Shown: positions 43,900-52,806 of the stretch, piece after piece
Layout of the letters: the number at the start of each line of letters is the position of its first letter
Position numbering within the stretch: position 1 is the stretch's first letter
Notes under the pieces: generated by a model
Seen by the model: only the letters and a program-made list of their open reading frames with translations
Told to the model about the DNA's origin: nothing
Databases searched by the model: none
Source of the DNA: Candidatus Solibacter sp.
Lineage (GTDB): Bacteria > Acidobacteriota > Terriglobia > Bryobacterales > Bryobacteraceae
Assembly (NCBI GenBank): GCA_013822245.1
Contig: PNKE01000081.1
Location: forward strand, 35,971-99,970
Direction: 5' to 3'
Length of the DNA stretch: 64,000 bases
Program-made: the position numbers and the translations under genes

Positions 43900-44538
43900 A
43901 TGGCCGCCCTTCTGCTCGATATTTCTGTCTGGTCGGCCGATCTGGCCAACCTGGAATCCGAACTTCGCCGTCTTGAAACGGTTGCCGATTCCTTTCACTT
44001 CGACGCCTGCGACGGCCACTTCGTCCCATCCTTATTGTTCTTTCCCGACCTGATCGCCCGCCTGCGCCCGGTCACGTCAAGGGAGTTCCATCTTCACCTG
44101 ATGGCCACCCGGCCCATGGACCTGCTTCCGGCCTTCCTCGACGCCGGCGTCAACCGCGTCACGTTGCCGCTGGAAGCCGGCAAGCGCGTCTCCCTCGCCC
44201 TGGATTACCTCATCGAACGCGGCATCAAGACCGGCGTTTCCATCGATCTCGAAACTCCGCCCATTCAGGTAAAGGACCACGCCCCCCGGATCAGCCGCGT
44301 CCTCCATATGGGGACCCAAATGGGCATCAAGGGCTGCGATCTGGACCCGCGCGCCTGCGGAAGGATTGAGGAATTGCGGCGACTGTTCCCCTCGCTGGAA
44401 GTCTTCGCCGACGGCGGCATCCGTGAACATACGGTCCCGCTGCTGCGGCGGGCGGGCGCGCATGGGATTGTTGCCGGTTCGCTCGTCTGCGCCGCGCCCG
44501 ACGTTGCCGCCCGCGCCGTGTGGCTCAAGTCGTTGTAA
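43900..44538 (+). CDS. Ribulose-phosphate 3-epimerase-like TIM-barrel protein (divergent)
   Basis: A 212-residue protein. SVWSADLANLESELRRLE, SFHFDACDGHFVPSLLF, REFHLHLMATRP and VFADGGIREHTVPLL follow the epimerase barrel: metal-ligand His and Asp in HFDACD, a later His in HLM, and the last Asp in ADGG. However, the phosphate-loop motif PGFGGQ, nearly invariant in Rpe, is replaced by HMGTQMGIKGCDLDP. So it may act on a different phosphosugar or have lost epimerase activity. It is divergent from the parvulin gene, with overlapping TAnnnT boxes and no ribosome-binding site. Confidence 0.8.
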   Translation: MAALLLDISVWSADLANLESELRRLETVADSFHFDACDGHFVPSLLFFPDLIARLRPVTSREFHLHLMATRPMDLLPAFLDAGVNRVTLPLEAGKRVSLALDYLIERGIKTGVSIDLETPPIQVKDHAPRISRVLHMGTQMGIKGCDLDPRACGRIEELRRLFPSLEVFADGGIREHTVPLLRRAGAHGIVAGSLVCAAPDVAARAVWLKSL

Positions 44539-45333
44539 CTACAGGGCCAGCAGTCCGGCGAAGACCATGTCCTTGGGTTTGAACTTGGTCTCGATTGTCA
44601 TAGGGCCCATCTTCACCACCACCTTCACTTCCTTTTCGTCCTGGGTGATGGGATCGGTCTTCTTGAAGAAGAGCTGGTAGGCCGGGCCCCGAACTCCCGG
44701 CATCAACCGGACGCCATCGGGCCGCAGCGGCTCTTTGTCCTTGCGGATGAGGGCTGCCGACCTCGCCATCCGGTCCTGGAGACGATCGACGTCATCCTGG
44801 GTCAATTGAATCTGGTCGCCCTGCTGGCCCGGTTGTCCGGGGCCAGGGCGGCCCATTTGCATGCGCATCCCTTCCACTGTGATGACATAATAGCCGGCCG
44901 CCTTGTCGGCGAGTTCCTTCGGGAAGGGGTTGGCGACATCGAGTTTGGCATAGGCCTCGCGAACCGGCGTGGCCGAATCCCACCTGACATGGACATTGGG
45001 AATCAGCGCGCCGGCTCCGGCTCCGGCTCCGCCCATTCCGCCACCGCCACCGCCTGCATCGCCGCCCATGCCCGCGCCGGGACCGCCGCCGGCATCCGCG
45101 CCAGCGCCTGCGCCAGCGCCGCCGCTACGGCCGCCTCTGCCGCCTCGTCCGCCTGACGGCATGCCGCCGCCCATCATGCCCTCCATCCTGGGCGACGCCT
45201 CGTGGGCCCAGGGCGAGCTTCGGGTCATCTTCCGGGCCTCTTTTTCAGTCCAATCCGCCGGGCTTTTCTCCTTCCAGAAGTCGCCGGCCGAAAGCAGCGC
45301 CGGCAAAGCCAGAACAAGCAGTGCGGTTTTCAT
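44539..45333 (-). CDS. Exported Gly/Ala/Met-rich protein of unknown function
   Basis: A 264-residue exported protein (signal MKTALLVLALPALLSAG). A short N-terminal motif KSPADWTEKEARKMTRSSPWAHEA is followed by ~65 residues almost only of Gly, Ala, Met, Arg and Ser. A C-terminal domain follows (IPNVHVRWDSATPVREAYAKLD, YYVITVEGMRMQ, YQLFFKKTD, VKVVVKMGPMTIETKFKPKDM). I recall a DFW..KSP..WT..EA...SPWA opening from other acidobacterial proteins but no function. Gly-rich tracts also occur in GspD and the RRM protein here. TAGTAT lies 6 bp before the ATG and no ribosome-binding site is seen. Confidence 0.72.
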   Translation of the reverse strand: MKTALLVLALPALLSAGDFWKEKSPADWTEKEARKMTRSSPWAHEASPRMEGMMGGGMPSGGRGGRGGRSGGAGAGAGADAGGGPGAGMGGDAGGGGGGMGGAGAGAGALIPNVHVRWDSATPVREAYAKLDVANPFPKELADKAAGYYVITVEGMRMQMGRPGPGQPGQQGDQIQLTQDDVDRLQDRMARSAALIRKDKEPLRPDGVRLMPGVRGPAYQLFFKKTDPITQDEKEVKVVVKMGPMTIETKFKPKDMVFAGLLAL

Positions 45334-45339
45334 ACGCAG

Positions 45340-45345
45340 ATACTA
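45340..45345 (-). promoter_or_regulatory. TAGTAT box 6 bp upstream of the Gly-rich protein start
   Basis: Minus-strand TAGTAT, six bases, then ATG at 45333. Candidate leaderless -10. Confidence 0.4.
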
Positions 45346-45411
45346 ACAAAGACGCCCGGCCATGGGAACACCTGAACCGGATTACCGGCTCCGGTTTACG
45401 GATGGCTCTTG

Positions 45412-46251
45412 TTACCGGCCGCTCCACCGGGTCCAGGCTTCGAGGAAGTCCTTTCCCCGGTAGCGAAGCGTACGCGGGCCGATGCGTTCGACGCCCTCGC
45501 CGGGCACGGCGTCGGGACTTGGCGTGCTGCGCGTGGTGAGTTCCATCTCGATGGTGACGGGGCCGTCCACCCTATATGGTTTGATACGCGCCAACTTCCT
45601 CCATGCCGCCTCGGCCTGCTTTTCGATCAGGGCCTGGGCGCCGGCGGCGCTCATCGATTCGCAGGAGTAATAGGAGAGGCCCTCCTTGACGATGGCCACC
45701 TCGGCCTCCGGCACGATGGCGTGAAGGTCCTCGGCCGCCGCCCGGTCGCCGCTCAGGAAGATGACGGGCACGTTGAAGGCGCCGGCCAGAGCGGCGCGGG
45801 TCTCGATCTCGCCCACCTCGGCGCCGTTCATCGTGAGTTTCTGGATGCCCAGCGACGAATAGCTGTGCGCCATGACGGCCCGTTCGCGGTTGGCGCGGGC
45901 GTGCTGGCCGACGAAGGCGATGGCGGCGAAGCGTCCGCTGTCGAGCAGCATCTTCGGGCCGGGCGAACCGGTGATGAGGCGGGCGTCGTCGTGGATGGTC
46001 TGGGCGGAGAGGGTCCAACTGCCGCCATGGCCGTCCCAGACCACCACCTGCGGAGCGCCCGCTTTCAGGAATCCTCGCACGGCGGCGTTGATCTCACCGG
46101 TGAGCAACCGCTGCATCTCGGCGTTGCCCTGTTCCACCTGCTGCTGGCGGCAGACGCCGGCCACTCCTTCGGCGTCGGTAATGATGAGGATGGCGTTCCG
46201 CGGTTGGGCGAATGCGCAGATCGAAAAAAGTGCAGCGATAAATAGTCTCAT
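45412..46251 (-). CDS. Exported M55-family D-aminopeptidase (DppA-like)
   Basis: A 279-residue protein with the signal peptide MRLFIAALFSICAFAQ, unusual because DppA of Bacillus is cytoplasmic. M55 zinc ligands and neighbours are visible: ITDAEGVAGV (Asp, Glu), VVWDGHGGSW (His), FVGQHARA (His), and EVGEIE (Glu). The enzyme class cleaves D-Ala peptides, so peptidoglycan peptide recycling outside the cytoplasm is plausible. ATG at 46251 has TAGATT at 46259-46264, 7 bp upstream; an ATG 8 codons earlier lacks support. Confidence 0.88.
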   Translation of the reverse strand: MRLFIAALFSICAFAQPRNAILIITDAEGVAGVCRQQQVEQGNAEMQRLLTGEINAAVRGFLKAGAPQVVVWDGHGGSWTLSAQTIHDDARLITGSPGPKMLLDSGRFAAIAFVGQHARANRERAVMAHSYSSLGIQKLTMNGAEVGEIETRAALAGAFNVPVIFLSGDRAAAEDLHAIVPEAEVAIVKEGLSYYSCESMSAAGAQALIEKQAEAAWRKLARIKPYRVDGPVTIEMELTTRSTPSPDAVPGEGVERIGPRTLRYRGKDFLEAWTRWSGR

Positions 46252-46601
46252 GTATTCAAATCTACTCCTTTTCATAGATGGCGGCTGGCCGGCGCTGAAG
46301 GGCGCCCGGCAGCCAAGCCCTGATTGAGTCCGGACCCGGTTCGGGTAGCCGGAGCCGGCCCCGGAGGTTTCTCTGACAACGTGTGTATATGAAGTTTCAT
46401 AGACAATACTATCGTTAGATAGCTACAAGCCGGACTGGACTTGAGGATAGAATCGATGCAGATAACCAGGGTCTCGCCATCTCCACGCCAAGATGCCCTA
46501 GGAAGCGGCGAATAGACCGCTTCCGGCACAGTGACCGGGCGTGGGCGGGGGGCCCACCAGATCATCAGTCCAAGACAGACCACTCCAAGGTGGAGGAATG
46601 A
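46252..46601. promoter_or_regulatory. Divergent intergenic region with palindromes before the TonB receptor
   Basis: There is no gene in these 350 bases between the divergent M55 and receptor genes. An AT-rich patch at 46381-46425 contains ATGAAGTTTCAT (46389-46400) and CTATC-GTTA-GATAG (46409-46422), with AATACT as a possible -10 between them. These could be operators for the receptor gene, whose ATG follows a strong GGAGGAATGA. On the M55 side TAGATT at 46259-46264 is a possible -10. Confidence 0.4.
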
Positions 46602-49600
46602 ATGAATAGAACTACGAGAATCGCGGCTACGTTGCTCGCGATGATGTGCCTTCTGGCAGTCTCCGCGTTCGCCCAGTCCGACAACTCCAGCATCTCTGGA
46701 ATCGTGAAGGACCCGAGCGGCGCGGTGGTTGCAGGTGCAAGCGTAACAGTTACCAACGAAGGAACCGGTTTCGAGCGTAAGACCACGACGAACGAATCCG
46801 GCTTCTACACCGTCACTAACATCCAGCCCGGTTTCTACACTATCGTCGTCGAAACCGCTGGCTTCAAGAAGTTTGAGAGGACCCGCAACCGTCTGGAAGC
46901 GGCGATCCCGATTCAGGTGAACGTTGACCTGAGCGTGGGCCAGGTGTCGGAATCGATCACGGTCGAAGCCAGCGCCGCGCAGCTCAACACCGAAACCGCC
47001 ACCGTCGGCAAGACGGTTGAGCAGCAGCAGATCCAGAATCTCGCCCTGAACGGCCGCAACCCGCTGTTCCTGGCGATGTTGAAGCCGGGCGTCCGCCGCG
47101 GTTCGCCGATGACGGGCTTCAGCTACGGCCTGGATTCGGGCGGCTTCACGATCAACGGCGGCCGTTCGCAGGATTCGCTGATCACGTTCGATGGCGCGGT
47201 CGGCATCCGCACGCGCGCCAACGGCACGTCGGTCGGCACGGCCGATCTCGACACAGTCCAGGAAGTCCAGGTTCTGACCGCCAACTACTCGGCCGAATAC
47301 GGCCGGTCGGGCGGCGGCCAGATCCGCATGGTCACCAAGTCCGGCGGCAAGGAGTTCCACGGCTCGCTGTACGAGTACCTGCGCAACAACGTGCTCGACG
47401 CCAACAGTTGGGACCGCAACCGGTTTGCCACCACGAACTTCGTGGCGCCGGCCAAGTTCAACCAGTTCGGCTACGTCGTCAGCGGCCCGGTCATGATTCC
47501 GAAGGTCTTCAATGAGAACCGCGAGAAGCTGTTCTTCCTGTGGAGCCAGGAGTACGTCCGCAACCGGTTTGAGAGCACGCTGCAGGGCCGCGTCCCCTCG
47601 ATGGCGATGCGCACGGGCAACTTCAGCGAGTTGCAGGGACCCAACATCTACTACGGCAGCCCTCGCGATATCAGAGACCCCGACACCGGCACACCGTTTG
47701 CCGGCAACATTATCCCGTCGAACCGGCTGAGCCCGAACGGACTCGCCTTCCTGAGGGCTTATTACGAGCCTAATGGCACCTTCGGCACGAACAACTGGCT
47801 GAAGGTCCGTCCAGGCTGGCAGAACCAGCGCAAGGACCAGTTCAACCTCGATTACAACCCGACCTTGAACCAGTTCATCAAGTGGCGTTTATCCAACTAC
47901 AACTGGACCGCCCTGGACACCAGCCGCGGCTACGCCGACTACGCGATTACGGATTGGTCGCGTCCGAACCGGACAGCCAGCCTGTCGCACACCTGGACGC
48001 TGAGCCCCACCATGATCAACGAATTCATGGTGACCGGTTCGGTGGACCGCGTCTACATCGGCATCGACCGCGAAGGCGAGCGCTACCTGCGTTCGCGTCC
48101 GGGTATCAACTACCCCTACATCTTCCCCGACCGCAAGGAGATCTACGACAAACTGCCGACCATCGAAATCCCCAGCCTGGGCACCATCGACGGCGGTCCG
48201 TATCCGGCCCAGTCGACCGGCCCGATCTACCAGGTGTCGAACAACTTCACCAAGATCATGGGCAACCACACCTTCAAGTTCGGCGGCGTCTTCGAGCGGT
48301 CCGGCCAGAACGACTTCGACCAGATCAACGTGTCGGGCGTTCCAGGCGGCACCAACAACCAGAACGGCCGCTTCATCTTTAACGATGTGCGTCCGGGCGG
48401 CGTCGCCGGCACGGGCACGGGCGTGGCCAACGCGGCCATGGGCCTGTTCTCGACCTACGCCGAAATCGGCCCGCGCGCCTACACCCCGTACCGCAGCCAC
48501 ATGTTCGAGTTCTTCGCCCAGGATTCCTGGCGCGTCAACTCGAAGCTGAAGCTCGAACTCGGCTTCCGCGGCACCTGGATGAACGGCTACCAGAAGTCGC
48601 TCTGGGGCAACATCGCCGTGTTCCGTCCCGACAAGTACGACCCCGCCAAGGGCGCCATTCTTGACCGCGCCACCGGCAACGTCATCTCGGGCGACCGCTA
48701 CAACGGCGTCGTGATCCCCGGCAAGTCGTTCCCCGACGCCGGCAAGGGCCGCGTCCCGGCCATCGATTCAGGCGAATTCAACCGCCTGCTTTCCGGCGGC
48801 AGCGCCTACCCGGCGCCGAACCAGTTCGACGTCATGCCGCGCGTGGGCCTGGCCTATTCGATCAGCGGCAAGGACGTGGTCCGGCTCGGCGGCGGCGGCT
48901 TCGTGTCGCGCCCCGGCGTCTATGACAGCGTCTTCCTTGGCGGCAATCCGCCGTGGCAGCCGATGGTTTCGGTGACCAACGGCGTGGCCGACAACCCCGG
49001 CGCGGGTCCGAGGGTTGCGTTCCCGCAGTTCTTCATGACCATCGACCCCGTCTATCGGGTTCCGCGCTCCTACAACTGGAATGCTACCTATCAGCGCCAG
49101 CTCACGGGCGACACGACGGTCGAAGTGGGCTACATCGGCACCACCGGCATGTTCCTGTCGCGTGAGCGCGACCTGAACCAGTTGATGACCGGCACCACGT
49201 TCCGGCCCGAGAACCAGGGCGCGAACGTGAACTTCCTGCGTCCGTACCGCGGCTTCGCGAACATCCCGATGCTCGAGCACTCCGGCCGCAGCGAGTACAA
49301 CGCGCTGCAGGTGGAAGTGAACCGCCGCTTCTCCAGGGGCCTGAGCTATGGCGTTGCCTATACCTTTGGCAAGACCATGGACAACAACTCCGGGCCGCGC
49401 GACGGCTTCATCGACGTTTACAACCAGCAGTTGAACTGGGGCAAGTCGGGCAACGATGTCCGCCACGTCCTGATCTCCAACTATGTTTGGGAGCTGCCGT
49501 TCTTCAATAACTCCGGTTCCAAGGCCGTCAGGGCGGTCGCCGGCGGCTGGCAGATATCGGGCGTGATCCAGTTCCAGTCCGGCGCGCCGATTTCGATCGG

Positions 49601-50036
49601 CAACGGCGACGACTACCTCGGTATCGGTTCGTCGAACGGCAAGACCTGGAACCTGAACGGCGAAACCGACCGTCCGCAGCAGTTTGCCAACCGCAATGCG
49701 GCAGGCAACTTCTTGGGCATCGGCAATTTCTGGTTCAACCCGACGCCGGGCGGCAGCGCCTGGGCGACCCGGCCTGCCAACGGCACGCTGCCGAACCAGA
49801 ACCGCAACTCGATCGCGTTCAACAACGTCGGCTTCCAGAACTGGAACCTGGCGACTTTCAAGAGCTTCAAGTTCACCGAAAGCCAGTTCCTCCAGTTCCG
49901 CGCCGAGTTCTTCAACCTCCCGAACCACCCGAACTGGAATGGCGTCGATACCAACCCGACCAACCAGACCTTCGGCATGGTCACCGGCAAGAGCAGCCAG
50001 CGCAACATCCAGTTGAGCCTCCGCTACACGTTCTAG
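46602..50036 (+). CDS. Oar-like TonB-dependent outer-membrane receptor with carboxypeptidase-regulatory-like domain
   Basis: A complete 1144-residue outer-membrane protein. The signal peptide spans residues 1-24. A CarboxypepD_reg-like beta-sandwich covers ~28-110 (SGIVKDPSGAVVAGASVTVTN, TNESGFYTVTNIQPGFYTI). The plug follows (VQEVQVLTANYSAEYGRSGGGQIRMVTKSGG, near 220-250), then a long barrel ending in the outer-membrane C-terminus LRYTF. This is the Oar-like type greatly expanded in Solibacter-like genomes; its ligand is usually unknown and often assumed to be glycan or peptide. GGAGGAATGA precedes the ATG. A terminator-like hairpin follows. Confidence 0.94.
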   Translation: MNRTTRIAATLLAMMCLLAVSAFAQSDNSSISGIVKDPSGAVVAGASVTVTNEGTGFERKTTTNESGFYTVTNIQPGFYTIVVETAGFKKFERTRNRLEAAIPIQVNVDLSVGQVSESITVEASAAQLNTETATVGKTVEQQQIQNLALNGRNPLFLAMLKPGVRRGSPMTGFSYGLDSGGFTINGGRSQDSLITFDGAVGIRTRANGTSVGTADLDTVQEVQVLTANYSAEYGRSGGGQIRMVTKSGGKEFHGSLYEYLRNNVLDANSWDRNRFATTNFVAPAKFNQFGYVVSGPVMIPKVFNENREKLFFLWSQEYVRNRFESTLQGRVPSMAMRTGNFSELQGPNIYYGSPRDIRDPDTGTPFAGNIIPSNRLSPNGLAFLRAYYEPNGTFGTNNWLKVRPGWQNQRKDQFNLDYNPTLNQFIKWRLSNYNWTALDTSRGYADYAITDWSRPNRTASLSHTWTLSPTMINEFMVTGSVDRVYIGIDREGERYLRSRPGINYPYIFPDRKEIYDKLPTIEIPSLGTIDGGPYPAQSTGPIYQVSNNFTKIMGNHTFKFGGVFERSGQNDFDQINVSGVPGGTNNQNGRFIFNDVRPGGVAGTGTGVANAAMGLFSTYAEIGPRAYTPYRSHMFEFFAQDSWRVNSKLKLELGFRGTWMNGYQKSLWGNIAVFRPDKYDPAKGAILDRATGNVISGDRYNGVVIPGKSFPDAGKGRVPAIDSGEFNRLLSGGSAYPAPNQFDVMPRVGLAYSISGKDVVRLGGGGFVSRPGVYDSVFLGGNPPWQPMVSVTNGVADNPGAGPRVAFPQFFMTIDPVYRVPRSYNWNATYQRQLTGDTTVEVGYIGTTGMFLSRERDLNQLMTGTTFRPENQGANVNFLRPYRGFANIPMLEHSGRSEYNALQVEVNRRFSRGLSYGVAYTFGKTMDNNSGPRDGFIDVYNQQLNWGKSGNDVRHVLISNYVWELPFFNNSGSKAVRAVAGGWQISGVIQFQSGAPISIGNGDDYLGIGSSNGKTWNLNGETDRPQQFANRNAAGNFLGIGNFWFNPTPGGSAWATRPANGTLPNQNRNSIAFNNVGFQNWNLATFKSFKFTESQFLQFRAEFFNLPNHPNWNGVDTNPTNQTFGMVTGKSSQRNIQLSLRYTF

Positions 50037-50059
50037 CCGAAAGTCAATCGTTCAAACCG

Positions 50060-50087
50060 CCGGGCCGGGGGGCGACCTCCGGCCCGG
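50060..50087 (+). terminator. Hairpin after the Oar-like receptor gene
   Basis: A 9-bp stem CCGGGCCGG/CCGGCCCGG with a ten-base loop, 23 bases after the stop. The trailing sequence has only scattered T residues. Confidence 0.6.
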
Positions 50088-50164
50088 TTCCTATTTGGCG
50101 GCCAGTGGCCTGCGCCGGCGGGCGGTCTTCCGAGGCCGTATGCGCATCCCCGAGGCGCCCGCCG

Positions 50165-51154
50165 CTACCAGCCCCTGGCCTTCGTTTTCACGCGGCACAG
50201 ATACATGTCGGCGGTGATGTAGAGCGTCGATCCGTCGTCGCCGAACGCGACATTGGCCGTGGCTTCGCCGGTCTCGATGCGGCCCAGGAGCTTGCCCTGC
50301 GGCGTCATCACGTGGATGCCGCCGGGACCGGTGGCCCAGATGTTGCCGTCGCGGTCGACTTTCATTCCGTCGGGGCCGCCGCGGAGTTTGAGCGGCGTGG
50401 CGTCGGCGAAGATGCGGCCCGGACCGGCGTTGCCGTCGGCGAGCACGGGAAACGCCATCCAGATTGCCTTTGACCCCTCGGAGTTGGCGACATAGAGCGT
50501 CTTTTCGTCGGGCGACAGCGCGATACCGTTGGGGCGGGGCAGGTCTTTATAAAGAAGAGTGACGGAGCCGTCGCGGGCGCTCCAGCGGAAGACGCCGCAG
50601 AAGTCGAGTTCGCGGCGCGGGTCCTTTGCGCCCTGCGGCAGGCCGTAGATGGGATCGGTGAAATAGACGTCGCCGGAGGAGTGGACGACAAGATCGTTCG
50701 GCGAATTGAGCCGTTTGCCCTGGTAGCCGCCGGCCAGGGTGACTTTGCCGCCGTCCATGTCCATGCGTGCGATGCGGCGGTCGCCGTGTTCGCAGAGCAG
50801 GAGCCGGCCTTGTTTGTCAAACGCAAGGCCGTTCGAGCCCGGTTCGCGGCCATAGACGGCGGCGCCCGTATAGCCCGATGGCTTCAGGAACAGTTCGATG
50901 CCCTTCTCGGGAGTCCAGGCGTAGATGGAGTTGCGCGGGATGTCGGAGAACAGCAGCCGTTTGCCGGCGGCATCCCAGACCGGCCCTTCCGACCAGTCGA
51001 AGCCAGAGGCCAGGACTTCGATCTTCGCGTCCGGCGCGATCAGGGCGTCCAGCGCCGGATCCAGGCGGTGGATGGTTCCGATGGCGGGGTAGGACCGCGG
51101 CGGCTGTGCGGCGGCCAGAGCGGTAAGTGCGAGGAGGAGGATTGCGGGTCTCAT
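50165..51154 (-). CDS. Exported SMP-30/gluconolactonase-like beta-propeller
   Basis: A 329-residue protein with the signal peptide MRPAILLLALTALAAA. The six-bladed propeller pattern of the SMP-30/gluconolaconase/LRE family is clear: FDWSEGPVWDAAGKRLLFSDIPRN (metal Glu), GSNGLAFDKQGRLLLCEHG, KRLNSPNDLVVHSSGDVYFTDP (metal Asn/Asp), LPRPNGIALSPDEKTLYVANS, and GGPDGMKVDRDGNIWAT. Such enzymes hydrolyse sugar lactones with a divalent metal. The start faces that of a sulfatase gene 20 bases away, with shared -10-like boxes, suggesting joint control in sugar breakdown. Confidence 0.9.
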   Translation of the reverse strand: MRPAILLLALTALAAAQPPRSYPAIGTIHRLDPALDALIAPDAKIEVLASGFDWSEGPVWDAAGKRLLFSDIPRNSIYAWTPEKGIELFLKPSGYTGAAVYGREPGSNGLAFDKQGRLLLCEHGDRRIARMDMDGGKVTLAGGYQGKRLNSPNDLVVHSSGDVYFTDPIYGLPQGAKDPRRELDFCGVFRWSARDGSVTLLYKDLPRPNGIALSPDEKTLYVANSEGSKAIWMAFPVLADGNAGPGRIFADATPLKLRGGPDGMKVDRDGNIWATGPGGIHVMTPQGKLLGRIETGEATANVAFGDDGSTLYITADMYLCRVKTKARGW

Positions 51155-51161
51155 GCGGTGT

Positions 51162-51168
51162 TATTGTA
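51162..51168. promoter_or_regulatory. Overlapping divergent TAnnnT boxes between SMP-30 and sulfatase genes
   Basis: TATTGTA reads TATTGT on the plus strand (51162-51167, 7 bp before ATG 51175) and TACAAT on the minus strand (51163-51168, 8 bp before ATG 51154). The whole intergenic space is 20 bases, so both mRNAs would be leaderless or nearly so, and the -35 regions would lie inside the opposing genes. Confidence 0.5.
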
Positions 51169-51174
51169 TGCCCA

Positions 51175-52806
51175 ATGACTACCCGCCGTGAGTTCCTCTC
51201 CGCTCCCGCCCTGCTGGCCGCCTCCGCGAAGCGGCCGCCGAACGTCATCCTGATCATCACCGACGACCAGGGCTATGGCGACCTGTCCCTTCACGGCAAT
51301 CCTGTCCTGCGCACGCCGAACATCGACTCCATCGGCCGCGAGGGCGTGCGATTTACTCAATTCCGCGTCAGCCCCGTCTGCGCGCCCACCCGCGCCAGCC
51401 TGATGACCGGCCGCTGGAACTACCGCACCGGCGTCACCGACACTTATTTGGGCCGCGCCCTGATGCGGCCGGAGGAGGTGACCCTGGCCGAATGCCTGCG
51501 CGGCGCCGGTTACCGCACAGGGATCTTCGGCAAGTGGCACCTCGGCGACAACGCGCCGCTGCGCGCCACGGATCAGGGCTTCGAAGAGGCGCTCACCCTT
51601 CGCGGCGGCGGACTCGGCCAGCCGTCCTCCCCTCCTGGAACCGGCTACTTCGACCCGCCGCTGGAACTGAACAATCGCGCCACGGCCGGAAAAGGCTACT
51701 GCACCGACATCTTCTTCGATCACGCCCTGGGGTTTATCGAAAAGAACCGAACGCGCCCGTTCTTCTGCTACCTGTCAACGAACGCCCCGCACACCCCGCT
51801 CGAGATCGGCGGCGAGTGGGTTGAGCCTTACCGCGGCAAGGGCCTGGACGCGGCCACCGAGAAGATCTACGGCATGATCTCGAATCTCGACTCGAATACC
51901 GGCCGCCTGCTGGCCCACCTGCGGAAACTCGGCATCGACCGCGACACCATGCTCGTCTTCATGACCGACAACGGCGCGCAGCAGCGCCGCTTCAACGCCG
52001 GACTCAGAAGCCTGAAGGGAACTGTCTACGACGGAGGCATCCGCGTCCCCTGTTTCCTGCGCCACCCCGGCGTGGCCGTGCCCAGGGAGGTGGACCTGGC
52101 GGCGGCGCATGTCGACCTGATGCCGACGATTCTCGACGCCTGCGGGGTGGCCGCGCCGGAGGGCCGGAAGATCGACGGGCGGTCGCTGATGCCGTGGGTG
52201 GCGGGGTCAAAGGAGAAGATGGCCGAACGGACGCAGGTTTTCCAGTGGCGCCGCGGCGACGAGCCTGAAGCCTGGAAGAACTGCGCCGTGGTCCGCGGCG
52301 ACTGGAAGTTGGTGAATGGGGCTGAACTGTACAATGTCCGCCAGGACCCTGGCGAGGCGCGCGATCTGGCGAAATCCGAGCCGGAAGCCGTGGCGCGGTT
52401 GAGGAAAGAGTACGAGGAGTGGTTCAAGGATGTCGGCAGCGCGGGCTATGCGCCGCCGCGGATCTGGGTGGGGTCGGAGATCGAAAACCCGGTGTTGCTC
52501 ACCCGTCAGGACTGGCGCGGACCCAAGGCCACCTGGGACGCGACGGGCCTGGGCCACTATGAGGTGGATATCCGCCGCAAAGGCCGTTACCGGGTGACCC
52601 TCAAGTTCCCGGCGGTGAAAGAGGCGGCGAAGGCCGTTTTCGACGCAGGCTTCACCCAAATGGGTGAAGAGGTCAGAGTTGGATCGGTGGAGTGCACCCA
52701 GGAAACTACATTTGATCGAGTTGGCCCGGCCCGGTTCGAGGGACGCCTGGAGGCGGGCGGCCGCACCTGGGGGGCCCATTACATTGAGATCAGAAGACTT
52801 GGCTGA
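51175..52806 (+). CDS. Exported arylsulfatase-family enzyme
   Basis: A 543-residue sulfatase of the alkaline phosphatase superfamily with a Tat-like leader (MTTRREFLSAPALLAASA). NVILIITDDQGYGD supplies the metal Asp pair. VCAPTRASLMTGR is the sulfatase signature CxPxR; its Cys must become formylglycine, and the modifying enzyme is not in the window. GIFGKWHLGD and MTDNGAQQRRFNAGLRSLKGTVYDGGIRVP complete the active site. The last ~110 residues add a beta domain. The ATG at 51175 begins the leader; the longer frame starts inside the opposing gene. It probably removes sulfate esters from polysaccharides. Confidence 0.92.
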   Translation: MTTRREFLSAPALLAASAKRPPNVILIITDDQGYGDLSLHGNPVLRTPNIDSIGREGVRFTQFRVSPVCAPTRASLMTGRWNYRTGVTDTYLGRALMRPEEVTLAECLRGAGYRTGIFGKWHLGDNAPLRATDQGFEEALTLRGGGLGQPSSPPGTGYFDPPLELNNRATAGKGYCTDIFFDHALGFIEKNRTRPFFCYLSTNAPHTPLEIGGEWVEPYRGKGLDAATEKIYGMISNLDSNTGRLLAHLRKLGIDRDTMLVFMTDNGAQQRRFNAGLRSLKGTVYDGGIRVPCFLRHPGVAVPREVDLAAAHVDLMPTILDACGVAAPEGRKIDGRSLMPWVAGSKEKMAERTQVFQWRRGDEPEAWKNCAVVRGDWKLVNGAELYNVRQDPGEARDLAKSEPEAVARLRKEYEEWFKDVGSAGYAPPRIWVGSEIENPVLLTRQDWRGPKATWDATGLGHYEVDIRRKGRYRVTLKFPAVKEAAKAVFDAGFTQMGEEVRVGSVECTQETTFDRVGPARFEGRLEAGGRTWGAHYIEIRRLG

